Positions 43,050 to 51,230 are shown, counted from the first letter of the stretch. The stretch is DNA of 64,000 nt from Ravibacter sp964559125 (GCA_964559125.1 CAZLGW010000013.1:62001-126000), one strand, 5' to 3'. Notes: generated by a model not told the origin, from the sequence alone. A program made the numbers and translations.

Positions 43050-45251
43050 ATGAAAGGCTCTTTTTTTAAGATAAATAAAGATAAAAAGGTATTAATATCC
43101 TGTAATATAAAATCGCCGCAAATGCATCGGAATATAATTGGTTTGGTAGTTTCGGCTCGGGCCCATTTACCTGCGGGGCTTTCACTGCGATTGGAAGAAG
43201 TGGTAATAGGAGGGCTGGCATTGTCGGTAGTGATAATGGCCGTTTTGTTGTTTTGGGTGACTGTTGCACTCAGGAAGAAGATCGTTTCCGGAAGTCCATT
43301 TTATGGTAACAGGGAGGAGGGAGCCGGAGAAAGGGTAAAGGAGCATATTCTTAAGCTGAACAGTTTCCAGATCGGGGAATTGCTGAAATACCGATCAGAA
43401 CTTTTTAAATCGCGCCTGGTAGTAACTCTTATTACTGGCTTCACTGGTATTTTCTGGAGCAATAGCGCCGATGCCCAGACCCCGGTTAAGAGTGACGGGA
43501 GCTCGCTTTTGGGCGAAGCCGGGATCATCATTACACTGATACTGGTTCTTTTGCCTGTTCTAGCAGGGCTGATCCTGCTTTATTTCAGGATCAGGAAAAT
43601 CATGGTCCGCCAGAATGAGCAGCTTTTGTCGGAAGAGGCAGGAAGTCTTGCAGCTTACCTGGATTCACTGAAAGCGGAAGATGTGGCTACGCTTGAGAAG
43701 CGGAAGGCGGCGCTGGATTATGCACTTACGCACAGGGAGTTATCGGGAGATGAGCCTGCGGAAGATACGAGAGGATTGTTGACCGTTAATTCCGCGTCCG
43801 GCCTGCCTATCGTTGCGGTTAAGAAAAAAGCACTGCCCCGCCCTCATATAGACCCGGCTCTATCCAGGCTGGTGATCGCCTACCTTGCCTGTGCCACCGG
43901 CTGGCTTTTGTTCGGCACGAGCGTCGGCGAGTATGTCGGCATCAAATTTGTAGCGCCCGATATCGATCAGGCAAGCTGGCTGAGCTTCGGCAGGCTGCGG
44001 CCGGTTCATACCAATTCGGTTTTCTGGGGGTGGGCATCGCTGGGTATGCTGGGGTTAGGCTATTATATAGTGCCGCGGGTCAGCAATGTCAGGCTGGCGA
44101 GCATCCGGTGGGGGTGGTATGCCCTGTACCTGATCAACGCTTCCGTGCTGATCGGGACGGTCTGCCTGATGGTCGGCATCAACAACGGAGGAGGAGAATA
44201 CAGGGAATATGTTTGGCCGGTTATGCTGCTGTTCGGGATAGGGCTGGCTCTTTCGCTTGTCAATTTCCTGAAAACCATTGCTGCCCGCAAGACCCGGGAG
44301 ATCTATATCTCGAATTGGTATATGGTGTCGGCCATCATATTTACGATTGTGATCGCCCTGGTCGCCTATATCCCGTCGTGGCAGGACGGCCTGGGAGAAA
44401 CCATCGTTCAGGGGTATTATATGCACCAGGGGGTAGGGATGTGGTTTATGCTGTTTACCCTGGGTATCGTGTATTACTTTTTACCGCAGCAGTTAAACAA
44501 GCCTATCTACTCCTATAGCCTGGGGATCCTGGCTTTCTGGACTCAGATCCTCTTTTATACGCTTATAGGCACCCACCACTTTGTATTCAGCGCTATCCCA
44601 TGGTGGCTTCAGACAGTAGCTATAGTCGGCAGCGCAGGTATGGCAATCCCGGTGGTGGCGGGTACGACCAATTTCCTGATGACCTTCAAGGGGGCCTGGC
44701 ATAAGGTGCAGGACAGCTATACCCTTCCGTTTTTCCTGGTAGGGATCGTCTTCTACTTCACCGGGTCTATGCAGGGCACGGCCGAGGCTTTCCGGTTTAC
44801 CAACCTGCTATGGCATTTCACAGACTTTACCGTAGCACATTCCCATCTCACGATGTACGGCATCATCTGCTTCTTTCTATGGGCAGCCATCTATGCGGTG
44901 GTGCCCCGGCTGACAGGCAGGGAGGCGCCCCAGATCACGGTGGGAGCCCATTTCTGGCTGGCATTGATCGGGCTCATGTTCTATTCCATACCCCTCATGT
45001 ATGGCGGAACGCTGAAAGGGCTGATGTGGATGGAAGGAAAGCCCTTCATTGAGAGCGTATCGGTCATGATACCCTACTGGCTTTGGAGGGCCATAGGCGG
45101 GAGCCTGATGTGGTTGTCGCATATCTTTTTCGCCTATAATATGTACAGGATGATCGTGGCCCGCCCTGCTCCCGATGTCAGGGAGCTGGCGATAAAAAAA
45201 CTGGCTGACGAGGCAAAAGGCGTAAGGCATGAGGGGGGCACTGATTTCTGA
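43050..45251 (+). CDS. Non-canonical cbb3-related heme-copper catalytic subunit (possible NO reductase or oxidase)
   Basis: From ATG 43050 the protein has 733 residues. The core (from about residue 280) follows CcoN: low-spin heme His320 (RPVHTNSVFWGW), CuB His459 (YMHQGVGMWF), Tyr503 six residues before His509-His510 (YTLIGTHH, matching the cbb3 cross-linked Tyr/HH), and His597/His599 (VAHSHLTMYG). Differences: the cbb3 active-site Glu (FEGP) is Gln575 (MQGT) with Glu579 one turn later, and the two Fe-B glutamates of cNOR/qNOR are absent. Residues 1-270 hold extra helices and a charged loop of unknown nature. Start is uncertain: ATG 43122 is also possible. Confidence 0.75.
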   Translation: MKGSFFKINKDKKVLISCNIKSPQMHRNIIGLVVSARAHLPAGLSLRLEEVVIGGLALSVVIMAVLLFWVTVALRKKIVSGSPFYGNREEGAGERVKEHILKLNSFQIGELLKYRSELFKSRLVVTLITGFTGIFWSNSADAQTPVKSDGSSLLGEAGIIITLILVLLPVLAGLILLYFRIRKIMVRQNEQLLSEEAGSLAAYLDSLKAEDVATLEKRKAALDYALTHRELSGDEPAEDTRGLLTVNSASGLPIVAVKKKALPRPHIDPALSRLVIAYLACATGWLLFGTSVGEYVGIKFVAPDIDQASWLSFGRLRPVHTNSVFWGWASLGMLGLGYYIVPRVSNVRLASIRWGWYALYLINASVLIGTVCLMVGINNGGGEYREYVWPVMLLFGIGLALSLVNFLKTIAARKTREIYISNWYMVSAIIFTIVIALVAYIPSWQDGLGETIVQGYYMHQGVGMWFMLFTLGIVYYFLPQQLNKPIYSYSLGILAFWTQILFYTLIGTHHFVFSAIPWWLQTVAIVGSAGMAIPVVAGTTNFLMTFKGAWHKVQDSYTLPFFLVGIVFYFTGSMQGTAEAFRFTNLLWHFTDFTVAHSHLTMYGIICFFLWAAIYAVVPRLTGREAPQITVGAHFWLALIGLMFYSIPLMYGGTLKGLMWMEGKPFIESVSVMIPYWLWRAIGGSLMWLSHIFFAYNMYRMIVARPAPDVRELAIKKLADEAKGVRHEGGTDF

Positions 45252-45265
45252 TTTCTGACAGCTGA
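45248..45265. repeat. Right copy of the 18-bp inverted repeat
   Basis: CTGATTTCTGACAGCTGA overlaps the stop codon of the heme-copper subunit gene and is the exact reverse complement of 42968-42985. Confidence 0.8.
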
Positions 45266-45279
45266 TAGCTTTTATAAAA

Positions 45280-46290
45280 ATGAAAATATTCAATGATCAC
45301 CGATATCTGTTCGGAAGTGCCACAGCAATGTTTGTGGGGTTAACGATGCTGGTGGCCATTATGCCGGCAATTCACAACCAGAAGAATAACAAGCCGCTGC
45401 CAGGAGCACAGGAGCTTAGTCCTGAAGCGGAGCGCGGTAAGGCGTCTTTTATCGCCAACGGATGCGTGGCCTGCCATACGCAGCAGGTCAGGAATGTCGA
45501 CATGGACAGGAATTGGGGGAACCGGCCGGGGGTTGCAGCAGATTATGCCGGGATCACACGGACGGATTTCTGGCGTAACACAGCGACGTTGATGGGGACG
45601 GAGAGAACCGGCCCCGATCTGACAGATATAGGCAACAGGCAGCCGTCGGTGGACTGGAACCTGGTCCACCTGTTCAACCCGCGTATCGTCGTAAAGGAAT
45701 CTGTGATGCCCGCTTACCCATGGCTTTTTGTACTCAAAGACGAGCCAGAGGAATCTGACGTAGTGGTGAACCTGCCGGAAGAATACCTGAAGGGAAGAAA
45801 GGGTAAGGTAGTTGCAGGCAGGGAAGCGCTCGACCTGGTAGCCTATCTTCAGTCGTTGAAACAGGTTCCTCTGCCGGACGGTAGCGAGGCTCCGGGATTC
45901 CTTTATGAGAGAAGAAAAGAAGACCCGAAAGAGGGTGGCGCAGCTCCGGACGGCCCCGACGGTAAGGCCTTGTACGTAGCCAACTGCCAGGCCTGTCACC
46001 AGGAAAACGGCGAAGGACTACCGGGCGCTTTTCCGCCGCTTAAAGGAAGCGCAATCGTAACGGGCGATAACCTGCAGCTTTATGTGGATATCATTATGAA
46101 CGGCTTCGACTCACGACCCGAATATGCCGCTATGGCACCTGTAGGAGCAAACCTGGGATGGACCGCCGATGAAGTAGCAGCAGTGATCAATTACGAAAGA
46201 AGCAGTTGGGGGAATAACGGACCCAAAGTGACACGTGAAGAAGTGGAGGAAGTAATGAAGTTTATTGACGAGAAAATCGCACAGCAATGA
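45280..46290 (+). CDS. Membrane-anchored diheme cytochrome c (CcoO/CcoP-like fusion)
   Basis: The 336-residue protein has an N-terminal anchor helix (residues 10-30) and two c-type heme sites: Cys62-x2-Cys65-His66 in GCVACHTQQVR, in a CcoO/FixO-like domain with the axial-Met region ESVMPAYPWLF, and Cys236-x2-Cys239-His240 (NCQACHQENGEG) in a second cytochrome c domain. It would feed electrons to the heme-copper subunit encoded 28 bases upstream. Fusing CcoO-like and CcoP-like modules in one chain differs from the usual three-subunit cbb3 layout. Its stop overlaps the next start (ATGA). Confidence 0.85.
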   Translation: MKIFNDHRYLFGSATAMFVGLTMLVAIMPAIHNQKNNKPLPGAQELSPEAERGKASFIANGCVACHTQQVRNVDMDRNWGNRPGVAADYAGITRTDFWRNTATLMGTERTGPDLTDIGNRQPSVDWNLVHLFNPRIVVKESVMPAYPWLFVLKDEPEESDVVVNLPEEYLKGRKGKVVAGREALDLVAYLQSLKQVPLPDGSEAPGFLYERRKEDPKEGGAAPDGPDGKALYVANCQACHQENGEGLPGAFPPLKGSAIVTGDNLQLYVDIIMNGFDSRPEYAAMAPVGANLGWTADEVAAVINYERSSWGNNGPKVTREEVEEVMKFIDEKIAQQ

Positions 46291-46550
46291 GCAACATAAC
46301 ACGGTTTGCAACCATACTTTTCCTGTTATCGGGAGGCCTCGCGGCGGCCTGTCCGGTGTGTGACAGAAATCAGTCCGGGATATTGAAGGGGATCGCCCAC
46401 GGAGCCGGAGCGGAAAGCCGCTGGGATTACCTGATCGTCGGATCAGTAGCCGTCATTGTAGCCATTACCCTGTTTTTTACAGTTAAATGGCTCATAAAGC
46501 CCGGGGAGACTTCGGGAGAACACATCAAGCGAATGATATTAAGCGACTAG
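46287..46550 (+). CDS. Small CxxC membrane protein of the heme-copper cluster
   Basis: The 87-residue protein has a signal-like N-terminus (TILFLLSGGLAAACPVCDRN), with CPVC at the membrane boundary, and one strong transmembrane helix (residues 48-70, LIVGSVAVIVAITLFFTVKW). Overlap with the upstream cytochrome gene indicates tight coupling. No family was recognised; a small structural or assembly subunit, possibly with thiol or metal chemistry at CxxC, is inferred. Confidence 0.65.
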   Translation: MSNITRFATILFLLSGGLAAACPVCDRNQSGILKGIAHGAGAESRWDYLIVGSVAVIVAITLFFTVKWLIKPGETSGEHIKRMILSD

Positions 46551-46554
46551 TGAT

Positions 46555-46959
46555 ATGACTGATAAAAGCACCGTTTTCATTTTTATCGACGACGAAAGCA
46601 GGCCGATTGCAGAGTTGAAGTCGCCGGTAAGCTTTGAGCTCGACACCCGTAAGTTGACCGACGGGGAGCATACGCTCAGGATTGTGAGCAAAGACCCTTC
46701 CGGAAAAGAAGGGATCCGGAAAATACCGTTTGTGGTACGCAACGGCCCGGCGATCGCGGTCGAAGGAATTACAGAAAATGCAGTAGTCGACGGAGTGCTG
46801 CCGCTGATGATCAATGCTTATGGTAAAGGCGATCAGAAAGAATTCCTCATCGAAGGCAGCGAAACGCCGCAAAGCATTCCGGCCTGGGTCTGGATCCTGA
46901 TTATAGGGTTTACCGGATGGGCCATGTACTACCTGTTCAGATACTTTTCTTACCCCTGA
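46555..46959 (+). CDS. Small tail-anchored protein of the heme-copper cluster
   Basis: The 134-residue protein has an Ig-like or CcoH-like beta region (residues 8-90, VFIFIDDESRPIAELKSPV, TLRIVSKDPSGKEGIRKI) and a single C-terminal helix (AWVWILIIGFTGWAMYYLFR). It lies 4 bases after the CxxC protein gene, so it is part of the same unit. No family was recognised with confidence; an accessory subunit of the oxidoreductase is the simplest reading. Confidence 0.6.
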   Translation: MTDKSTVFIFIDDESRPIAELKSPVSFELDTRKLTDGEHTLRIVSKDPSGKEGIRKIPFVVRNGPAIAVEGITENAVVDGVLPLMINAYGKGDQKEFLIEGSETPQSIPAWVWILIIGFTGWAMYYLFRYFSYP

Positions 46960-46971
46960 AAACTATTTACA

Positions 46972-47367
46972 ATGAGCCATAAAAAAGATATAGAAACCAT
47001 AGAAGACATCAGGCTGCTGGTAGATACTTTTTACGATAGCGTGAAACTGGATCCGCTGATCGGCCCGATTTTTATCGGGGTAATAAAAGACCGGTGGCCT
47101 GCTCATCTTGAAAAAATGTACCGTTTCTGGCAAACCGTCCTGCTGGAAGAACATACATATTCCGGGAGCCCCTTTCTCCCTCATGCATCGATGCCGCTGG
47201 AACAAACACATTTTGAACACTGGCTTACGCTTTGGTTTGATACGGTCGACCGCTTTTTTGACGGAGAAAAAGCCTATGAAGCCAAATGGCGCGGCCGGAA
47301 AATGGCCTCTATGTTCCTGATGAAAATAGAGTATTACCGGAATAACGAGGCGACGCCGCTGAAGTGA
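46972..47367 (+). CDS. Group III truncated haemoglobin
   Basis: The 131-residue globin has the short form typical of group III (P-type) truncated haemoglobins: DIRLLVDTFYDSVKLDPLIG near the N-terminus, HLEKMYRFWQTVLLEEHTYS, and proximal-His region THFEHWLTLWFDTV followed by GRKMASMFLMKIEYYR. These globins are often found in NO/nitrite clusters; the likely role is NO binding or detoxification. It follows the heme-copper cluster by 12 bases. Confidence 0.87.
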   Translation: MSHKKDIETIEDIRLLVDTFYDSVKLDPLIGPIFIGVIKDRWPAHLEKMYRFWQTVLLEEHTYSGSPFLPHASMPLEQTHFEHWLTLWFDTVDRFFDGEKAYEAKWRGRKMASMFLMKIEYYRNNEATPLK

Positions 47368-47447
47368 GACGGTAGGAGAACAGGAGAGAGGATGAAAAGG
47401 AGACGAATATTGAAAATTAATTAGTTGAAAAATAAAAAAGAATAATA

Positions 47448-48170
47448 ATGGAAACCTTACTTGAAAAAACCATCGGGGAAATAGTAGCGCAAGACTTCCG
47501 TACTGCTGCAGTATTTTCAAAAAACAATATGGATTTCTGCTGCGGCGGGCATAAAACCGTTCGGGAAGTCTGTGAGAAGAAGAGCATCAATGCCGATGCC
47601 CTGACAGCCGAGCTCGAATCTGTCCTGGCTGTCAAAGCCGATAACCAGATCGATTTTAAGTCCTGGCCGCTGGATCTGCTGGTAGACTATATTGTAAAGA
47701 CGCACCACCGGTACGTTGCCGAAAAGTCACCGGTTTTGCGCCAGTTCCTTCATAAGTTATGTCATGTTCACGGTGCGAACCACCCGGAGCTGTTTGAGAT
47801 AAACCGTTTGTTTACTGAGTGTTCGGATGCGCTCGAACATCATATGGAAAAAGAGGAAATTATCCTTTTTCCGTATATTAGCGAACTCGCAGGAGCGGGT
47901 TGGCGCGGAGACGAAACAAAAAGACCTCCTTTCGGGTCGGTAGGCAACCCTATCCGTATGATGGAGCACGAACACGAGGCTGAAGGAGAGCGCTTCAGAA
48001 AAATAGCGGAGCTGACAGATAGCTACACACCGCCTGCGGATGCATGCGGAACCTACCGGGTCACCTTTGCTATGCTTAATGAGTTTGAGGAAGATTTGCA
48101 TAAACATATTCATCTGGAAAACAACATTCTCTTCCCGGGAGCGATAGCGCTTGAGAACCGCAGCAGCTAA
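47448..48170 (+). CDS. RIC (repair of iron centers)/YtfE/ScdA family di-iron protein
   Basis: The 240-residue protein has the ScdA N-terminal domain (residues 1-75, TIGEIVAQDFRTAAVFSKNN then MDFCCGGHKTV with Cys pair) and a hemerythrin-like di-iron domain (residues 80-235) with ligands in KTHHRYV, CHVHGANHPELF, HHMEKEEIILFPY, MEHEHEAEGERF and HIHLENNILFPG. RIC proteins repair Fe-S centres after NO or oxidative damage and are classical NsrR targets. It precedes a Crp/Fnr regulator. Confidence 0.93.
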   Translation: METLLEKTIGEIVAQDFRTAAVFSKNNMDFCCGGHKTVREVCEKKSINADALTAELESVLAVKADNQIDFKSWPLDLLVDYIVKTHHRYVAEKSPVLRQFLHKLCHVHGANHPELFEINRLFTECSDALEHHMEKEEIILFPYISELAGAGWRGDETKRPPFGSVGNPIRMMEHEHEAEGERFRKIAELTDSYTPPADACGTYRVTFAMLNEFEEDLHKHIHLENNILFPGAIALENRSS

Positions 48171-48210
48171 AGATCCCGCCGGGTTTCAGCTGAATGAAAC
48201 GTTTTAGCCG

Positions 48211-48801
48211 ATGCAGATAGATTACAATATCCTCATTGCTTACGGTGGCATCGCCAGAAAATTTGAGAAGGGATCTGTCATTTTCTGGGAGGGCGGAACA
48301 CCCAACTTCTTCTACCAGGTTGTAGAGGGCGAAGTGAAGATGTTCTCGTCCAACCATGACGGAAAAGATCTGATACAGGGGATCTTCAGCGCCGGAGAAA
48401 GTTTTGGCGAGCCACCGTTGCTTTTGGGGAAATCGTATCCGAGCACTGCGCAGGCCATTAAGAAAAGCGTTATCATACGAATCACAAAAGAAAGATTTCT
48501 GAATATACTGGAAGACTACCCCGAAGCTGTTGCGGGGCTGCTCTACAGGTTTGCAGACCGGATATACCAGAAGGCATCGTCGGTACAGATATGGGTAAAT
48601 CAGACGCCGGAGGAGAAGATCATTGCTTTTTTAAACAAAACCGTACCGCATTCCGACAATAAAGAAAAAAGGAAAGTGCCTTATACCCGCCAGGAAATAG
48701 CCGGTTTTACAGGCCTGAGAGTGGAGACAGTCATAAGAACGCTGCTCCGGATGAGCAAGGAAGGGAAGGTAACGATTATTGGTCATAAATTATACTTTTA
48801 A
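48211..48801 (+). CDS. Crp/Fnr family regulator
   Basis: The 196-residue protein has a cyclic-nucleotide-binding-type sensor domain (residues 15-120, GSVIFWEGGTPNFFYQVVEG, FSAGESFGEPPLLL) without the N-terminal FNR cysteines, so Fe-S sensing by that motif is unlikely. The C-terminal HTH is TRQEIAGFTGLRVETVIRTL. The recognition helix RVETVIRTL is similar to those of Fnr/Dnr-type regulators. Heme-mediated NO sensing as in Dnr is possible. The 22-bp palindrome before the nos operon (57041-57062) is a candidate site. Confidence 0.88.
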   Translation: MQIDYNILIAYGGIARKFEKGSVIFWEGGTPNFFYQVVEGEVKMFSSNHDGKDLIQGIFSAGESFGEPPLLLGKSYPSTAQAIKKSVIIRITKERFLNILEDYPEAVAGLLYRFADRIYQKASSVQIWVNQTPEEKIIAFLNKTVPHSDNKEKRKVPYTRQEIAGFTGLRVETVIRTLLRMSKEGKVTIIGHKLYF

Positions 48802-48807
48802 AAATAA

Positions 48808-50019
48808 ATGACAGAGAACAGACTTAGGTTCTGGTTTAGGGCAGGACTCTTCAGCCTGACGATTGTGGCGCTGTACGGCCTGGTGATGCGCTATAAGATA
48901 GCATTTGATTTTCCTTTTTTTGAACAGAGAAACCTGCTGCATGCACATTCTCATTTTGCCTTCGGCGGCTGGGTTACCCATATATTGTATTGCGGGCTTT
49001 CTGCCCTTATACGTCCCTACGTGTCGGGGCGGGCCATGCGTCAATACGAGGTGCTGATAGGTTTGAACCTGATCAGTTCGTTCGGAATGCTGGCCGCGTT
49101 TACAATCCAGGGTTATAAGGCCGTTTCTATTACCTTTTCTACCCTTGGGATAGTATTGGCAATACTTTTTGCCGTACGCTTTATAAGAGACAGGAAAAAG
49201 CTTCCCAAAGGTTACCCGGCGCTTCCGTGGGCTGTTATGGCGCTTGTGCTGCACGTACTGTCGTCTGCCGGTCCGTTTATGCTCGCCTATATGATGAGCA
49301 CTAAAAGCATCAATGCCGACTGGTACCTCGGATCGGTTTACTATTACCTGCATTTCCAGTATAACGGCTGGTTTTTCTTCGGATCGATGGCTCTCCTGGC
49401 CGGGCGGCAGGGGTTTCCAGATTTGGGTAAGTACTTCAGGATTGTTGCCGTTACGGTCTTTCCAACGCTGTTTTTGTCACTTCTTTGGATCAAAATACCG
49501 GGCTGGGTCTATTGGATTACCGTCGTGGCAGCAGTAATACAATTGCTGGCGTGGATCGTCCTGCTGCTTGAAAACAGGCAAGGGCTGAAGCAACTACCTC
49601 AGAAGATTTTACACAGAAGCTGGGTGATCTGGCTGTTTTACGCTGCAATAGCCGCTTTGTCGATAAAGTTCCTGCTGCAGACGGTATCTGTTATCCCGGC
49701 ATTAAGCCAGTTGGTTTTCGGTTTCAGACCGATCGTTATCGCCTACCTGCACCTGGTATTGCTGGGTGTGTATAGCCTCTTTTTAATCGGGTACCTGAAG
49801 ACCGGAGGGTATCTGACCGATTCGAAGGGAGTGAAAATTGCCGCGTTTGGATTCCTGGGCGGCATTTTTCTTAACGAATTGCTGCTGGCTGTTCAGGGTG
49901 GCGCGGCTTTTTCGTATCTTCCCGTACCTTATATTAATGAATTGCTGGTATTTGCAGCGCTCCTGCTGTTTTTAAGCGCTTCAGGGCTCTGGCTGACGCA
50001 ACTGAGAAGGCATTCTTAA
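48808..50019 (+). CDS. Second polytopic His-rich membrane protein of the NO cluster
   Basis: The 403-residue protein has about 11-12 hydrophobic helices. His motifs are LLHAHSHFAFGGWVTHILY near the N-terminus, YYYLHFQYNGWFFFGSM in the middle and IAYLHLVLLGVYSLF later, resembling heme-ligand helices of the heme-copper oxidase/NnrS group. A TM1 preceded by MTENRLRFWFRAGLFSL starts the protein. It lies 6 bases after the Crp/Fnr gene. Function is unknown; NO-linked heme or electron-transport work is inferred. Its 3' end overlaps the convergent globin gene by 39 bases. Confidence 0.65.
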   Translation: MTENRLRFWFRAGLFSLTIVALYGLVMRYKIAFDFPFFEQRNLLHAHSHFAFGGWVTHILYCGLSALIRPYVSGRAMRQYEVLIGLNLISSFGMLAAFTIQGYKAVSITFSTLGIVLAILFAVRFIRDRKKLPKGYPALPWAVMALVLHVLSSAGPFMLAYMMSTKSINADWYLGSVYYYLHFQYNGWFFFGSMALLAGRQGFPDLGKYFRIVAVTVFPTLFLSLLWIKIPGWVYWITVVAAVIQLLAWIVLLLENRQGLKQLPQKILHRSWVIWLFYAAIAALSIKFLLQTVSVIPALSQLVFGFRPIVIAYLHLVLLGVYSLFLIGYLKTGGYLTDSKGVKIAAFGFLGGIFLNELLLAVQGGAAFSYLPVPYINELLVFAALLLFLSASGLWLTQLRRHS

Positions 50020-50385
50020 TCCTACTTTTTCCTGCATTACAGCGGCTATACCCTGTGCATGCTTTTTCATCTTGGCAGCATTTCTTCCTTTATACAGGCT
50101 GTCGACAGTATTATTAAAAAGATGCAGCCACCTTTCAAAGTGTTCCGGCCGGGTCGGCCTTAAGATATTTATCTTTTTATGGGCCGTCAGCGGATCGCCG
50201 TCATAATCTCCGGTGTAGAAAAGCACATTTTCCCAAAAGTCTCCCATCAGCCGGATATGCTTGTCCCAGTTTACCGGTATGACTTCCGAGAAAAACGGGT
50301 TCAGTACGTCGTCCTGCCTTATCTGTTCATAAAAAAGCGCTATTATCTTTTCTATATCGCTTCGTTTTGATACGTCTGTTTTCAT
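49981..50385 (-). CDS. Second group III truncated haemoglobin
   Basis: The 134-residue globin is related to the one at 47.0 kb: IEKIIALFYEQIRQDDVLNP, HIRLMGDFWENVLFYTGDYD, and HFERWLHLFNNTVDSLYKGR with the proximal His. The 3' end overlaps the upstream-facing membrane-protein gene by 39 bases on the opposite strand. It is transcribed in the same direction as nosY but is separated from it by the palindromic repeat at 50413-50440. Confidence 0.85.
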   Translation of the reverse strand: MKTDVSKRSDIEKIIALFYEQIRQDDVLNPFFSEVIPVNWDKHIRLMGDFWENVLFYTGDYDGDPLTAHKKINILRPTRPEHFERWLHLFNNTVDSLYKGRNAAKMKKHAQGIAAVMQEKVGLRMPSQLRQPEP

Positions 50386-50412
50386 CAGTGAATATTTTTA
50401 AATGATTAATTG

Positions 50413-50440
50413 GTAGAGACGCAAGGCATTGCGTCTCTAC
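50413..50440. repeat. Palindromic GTAGAGACGC-type intergenic repeat
   Basis: GTAGAGACGCAA (50413-50424) pairs perfectly with TTGCGTCTCTAC (50429-50440) around GGCA. It resembles dispersed GTAGAGACGC palindromes known in other bacterial genomes. It may act as a terminator or mRNA-stability hairpin between nosY and the globin gene; no T-run follows. Confidence 0.75.
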
Positions 50441-50462
50441 TAAAAACCCGACCTCTGATATA

Positions 50463-51230
50463 TCACAAATCTTTCTTTATAAATTTCCTGAGGGAAAGTA
50501 AAAACGGGACCGCTATCCACAGAAACAGGAGGCCAAAAGACATAAGCAATCCGAGGGAGCTCCCGAAATAGGTTTTAAAGATGGCGCCTGTGTACCCCAT
50601 CATAGCCGACACGTCGAGCTGAAGGAGAACCAGGATACGGGAAAGGTCGATCGGGCTCAGAGCGCTCAGCATGACCACCAGCTTTTCGATAGGGTAGTCG
50701 GAAAACTGGAAGAATAGGAAGAGCACAAGCCCGTCGAAAAGCAGGGCAAAGTAGAGCCACAGCATGATAGAAACGCCGATACCTTTTGCTTTATCGCGCG
50801 TTAGTACAGCTGCCAGAAAGGCTACTGCGGCAAATATGACCGAAAGGAATGATCCGGCCAGAATCATAATAGTCGCTGTACCCGGTTCAGTAAAAAGAAT
50901 CAATGGAATACCCGCACCCAGCAGGTAGGCAAGCACCAGGCTGGTCGACAGACCGGCAAAGAGCGACTTCCATATCATGCTCCGTTTTACGGGATGGCTC
51001 ACCAGTAATTCAATAAATTCGTTGCTGTTGTAAACATAGATAGTGGTAAAAAGCACCGAAACCAGCGGTACCGTCAGAAGCACGATATTTAGCACCGTGA
51101 GGGCCCCTTTTGAGGCATTATCTTCAAGCCCGAAGGCGCTCCATGAAAAAAGAGCCAGCATGATCGTGTAGGCTATGACAATCTTGTTTTTCAGGATATC
51201 GAGCGCTATATATTTAAGAATTCTGGTCAT
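50463..51230 (-). CDS. nosY: NosY-type ABC transporter permease
   Basis: The 255-residue membrane protein has six predicted helices (VIAYTIMLALFSWSAFGLED, LTVLNIVLLTVPLVSVLFT, etc.) and the NosY-type ABC2 permease pattern with ELLVSHPVKRSMIWKS. With NosF and NosD it supplies or matures the copper-sulfur centre of NosZ. It is the last gene of the operon and lies 151 bases after nosF, a gap that holds a cluster of hairpins. Confidence 0.88.
   Translation of the reverse strand: MTRILKYIALDILKNKIVIAYTIMLALFSWSAFGLEDNASKGALTVLNIVLLTVPLVSVLFTTIYVYNSNEFIELLVSHPVKRSMIWKSLFAGLSTSLVLAYLLGAGIPLILFTEPGTATIMILAGSFLSVIFAAVAFLAAVLTRDKAKGIGVSIMLWLYFALLFDGLVLFLFFQFSDYPIEKLVVMLSALSPIDLSRILVLLQLDVSAMMGYTGAIFKTYFGSSLGLLMSFGLLFLWIAVPFLLSLRKFIKKDL

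Noticed and set aside
43050..45251. Classical cNOR or qNOR large subunit.
   Set aside because: The Fe-B glutamates after the first CuB/FeB histidine are absent and the cbb3-type Tyr six residues before the HH pair is present.
46287..46550. CcoQ/CcoS-type cbb3 small subunit.
   Set aside because: The CPVC motif and the signal-like start do not fit either family well; left as unknown.
50162..50178. AAGATATTTATCTTTTT resembling the NsrR-like operator.
   Set aside because: It lies inside the coding region of the second truncated haemoglobin, over 200 bases from any start codon, with no -7 element near it.
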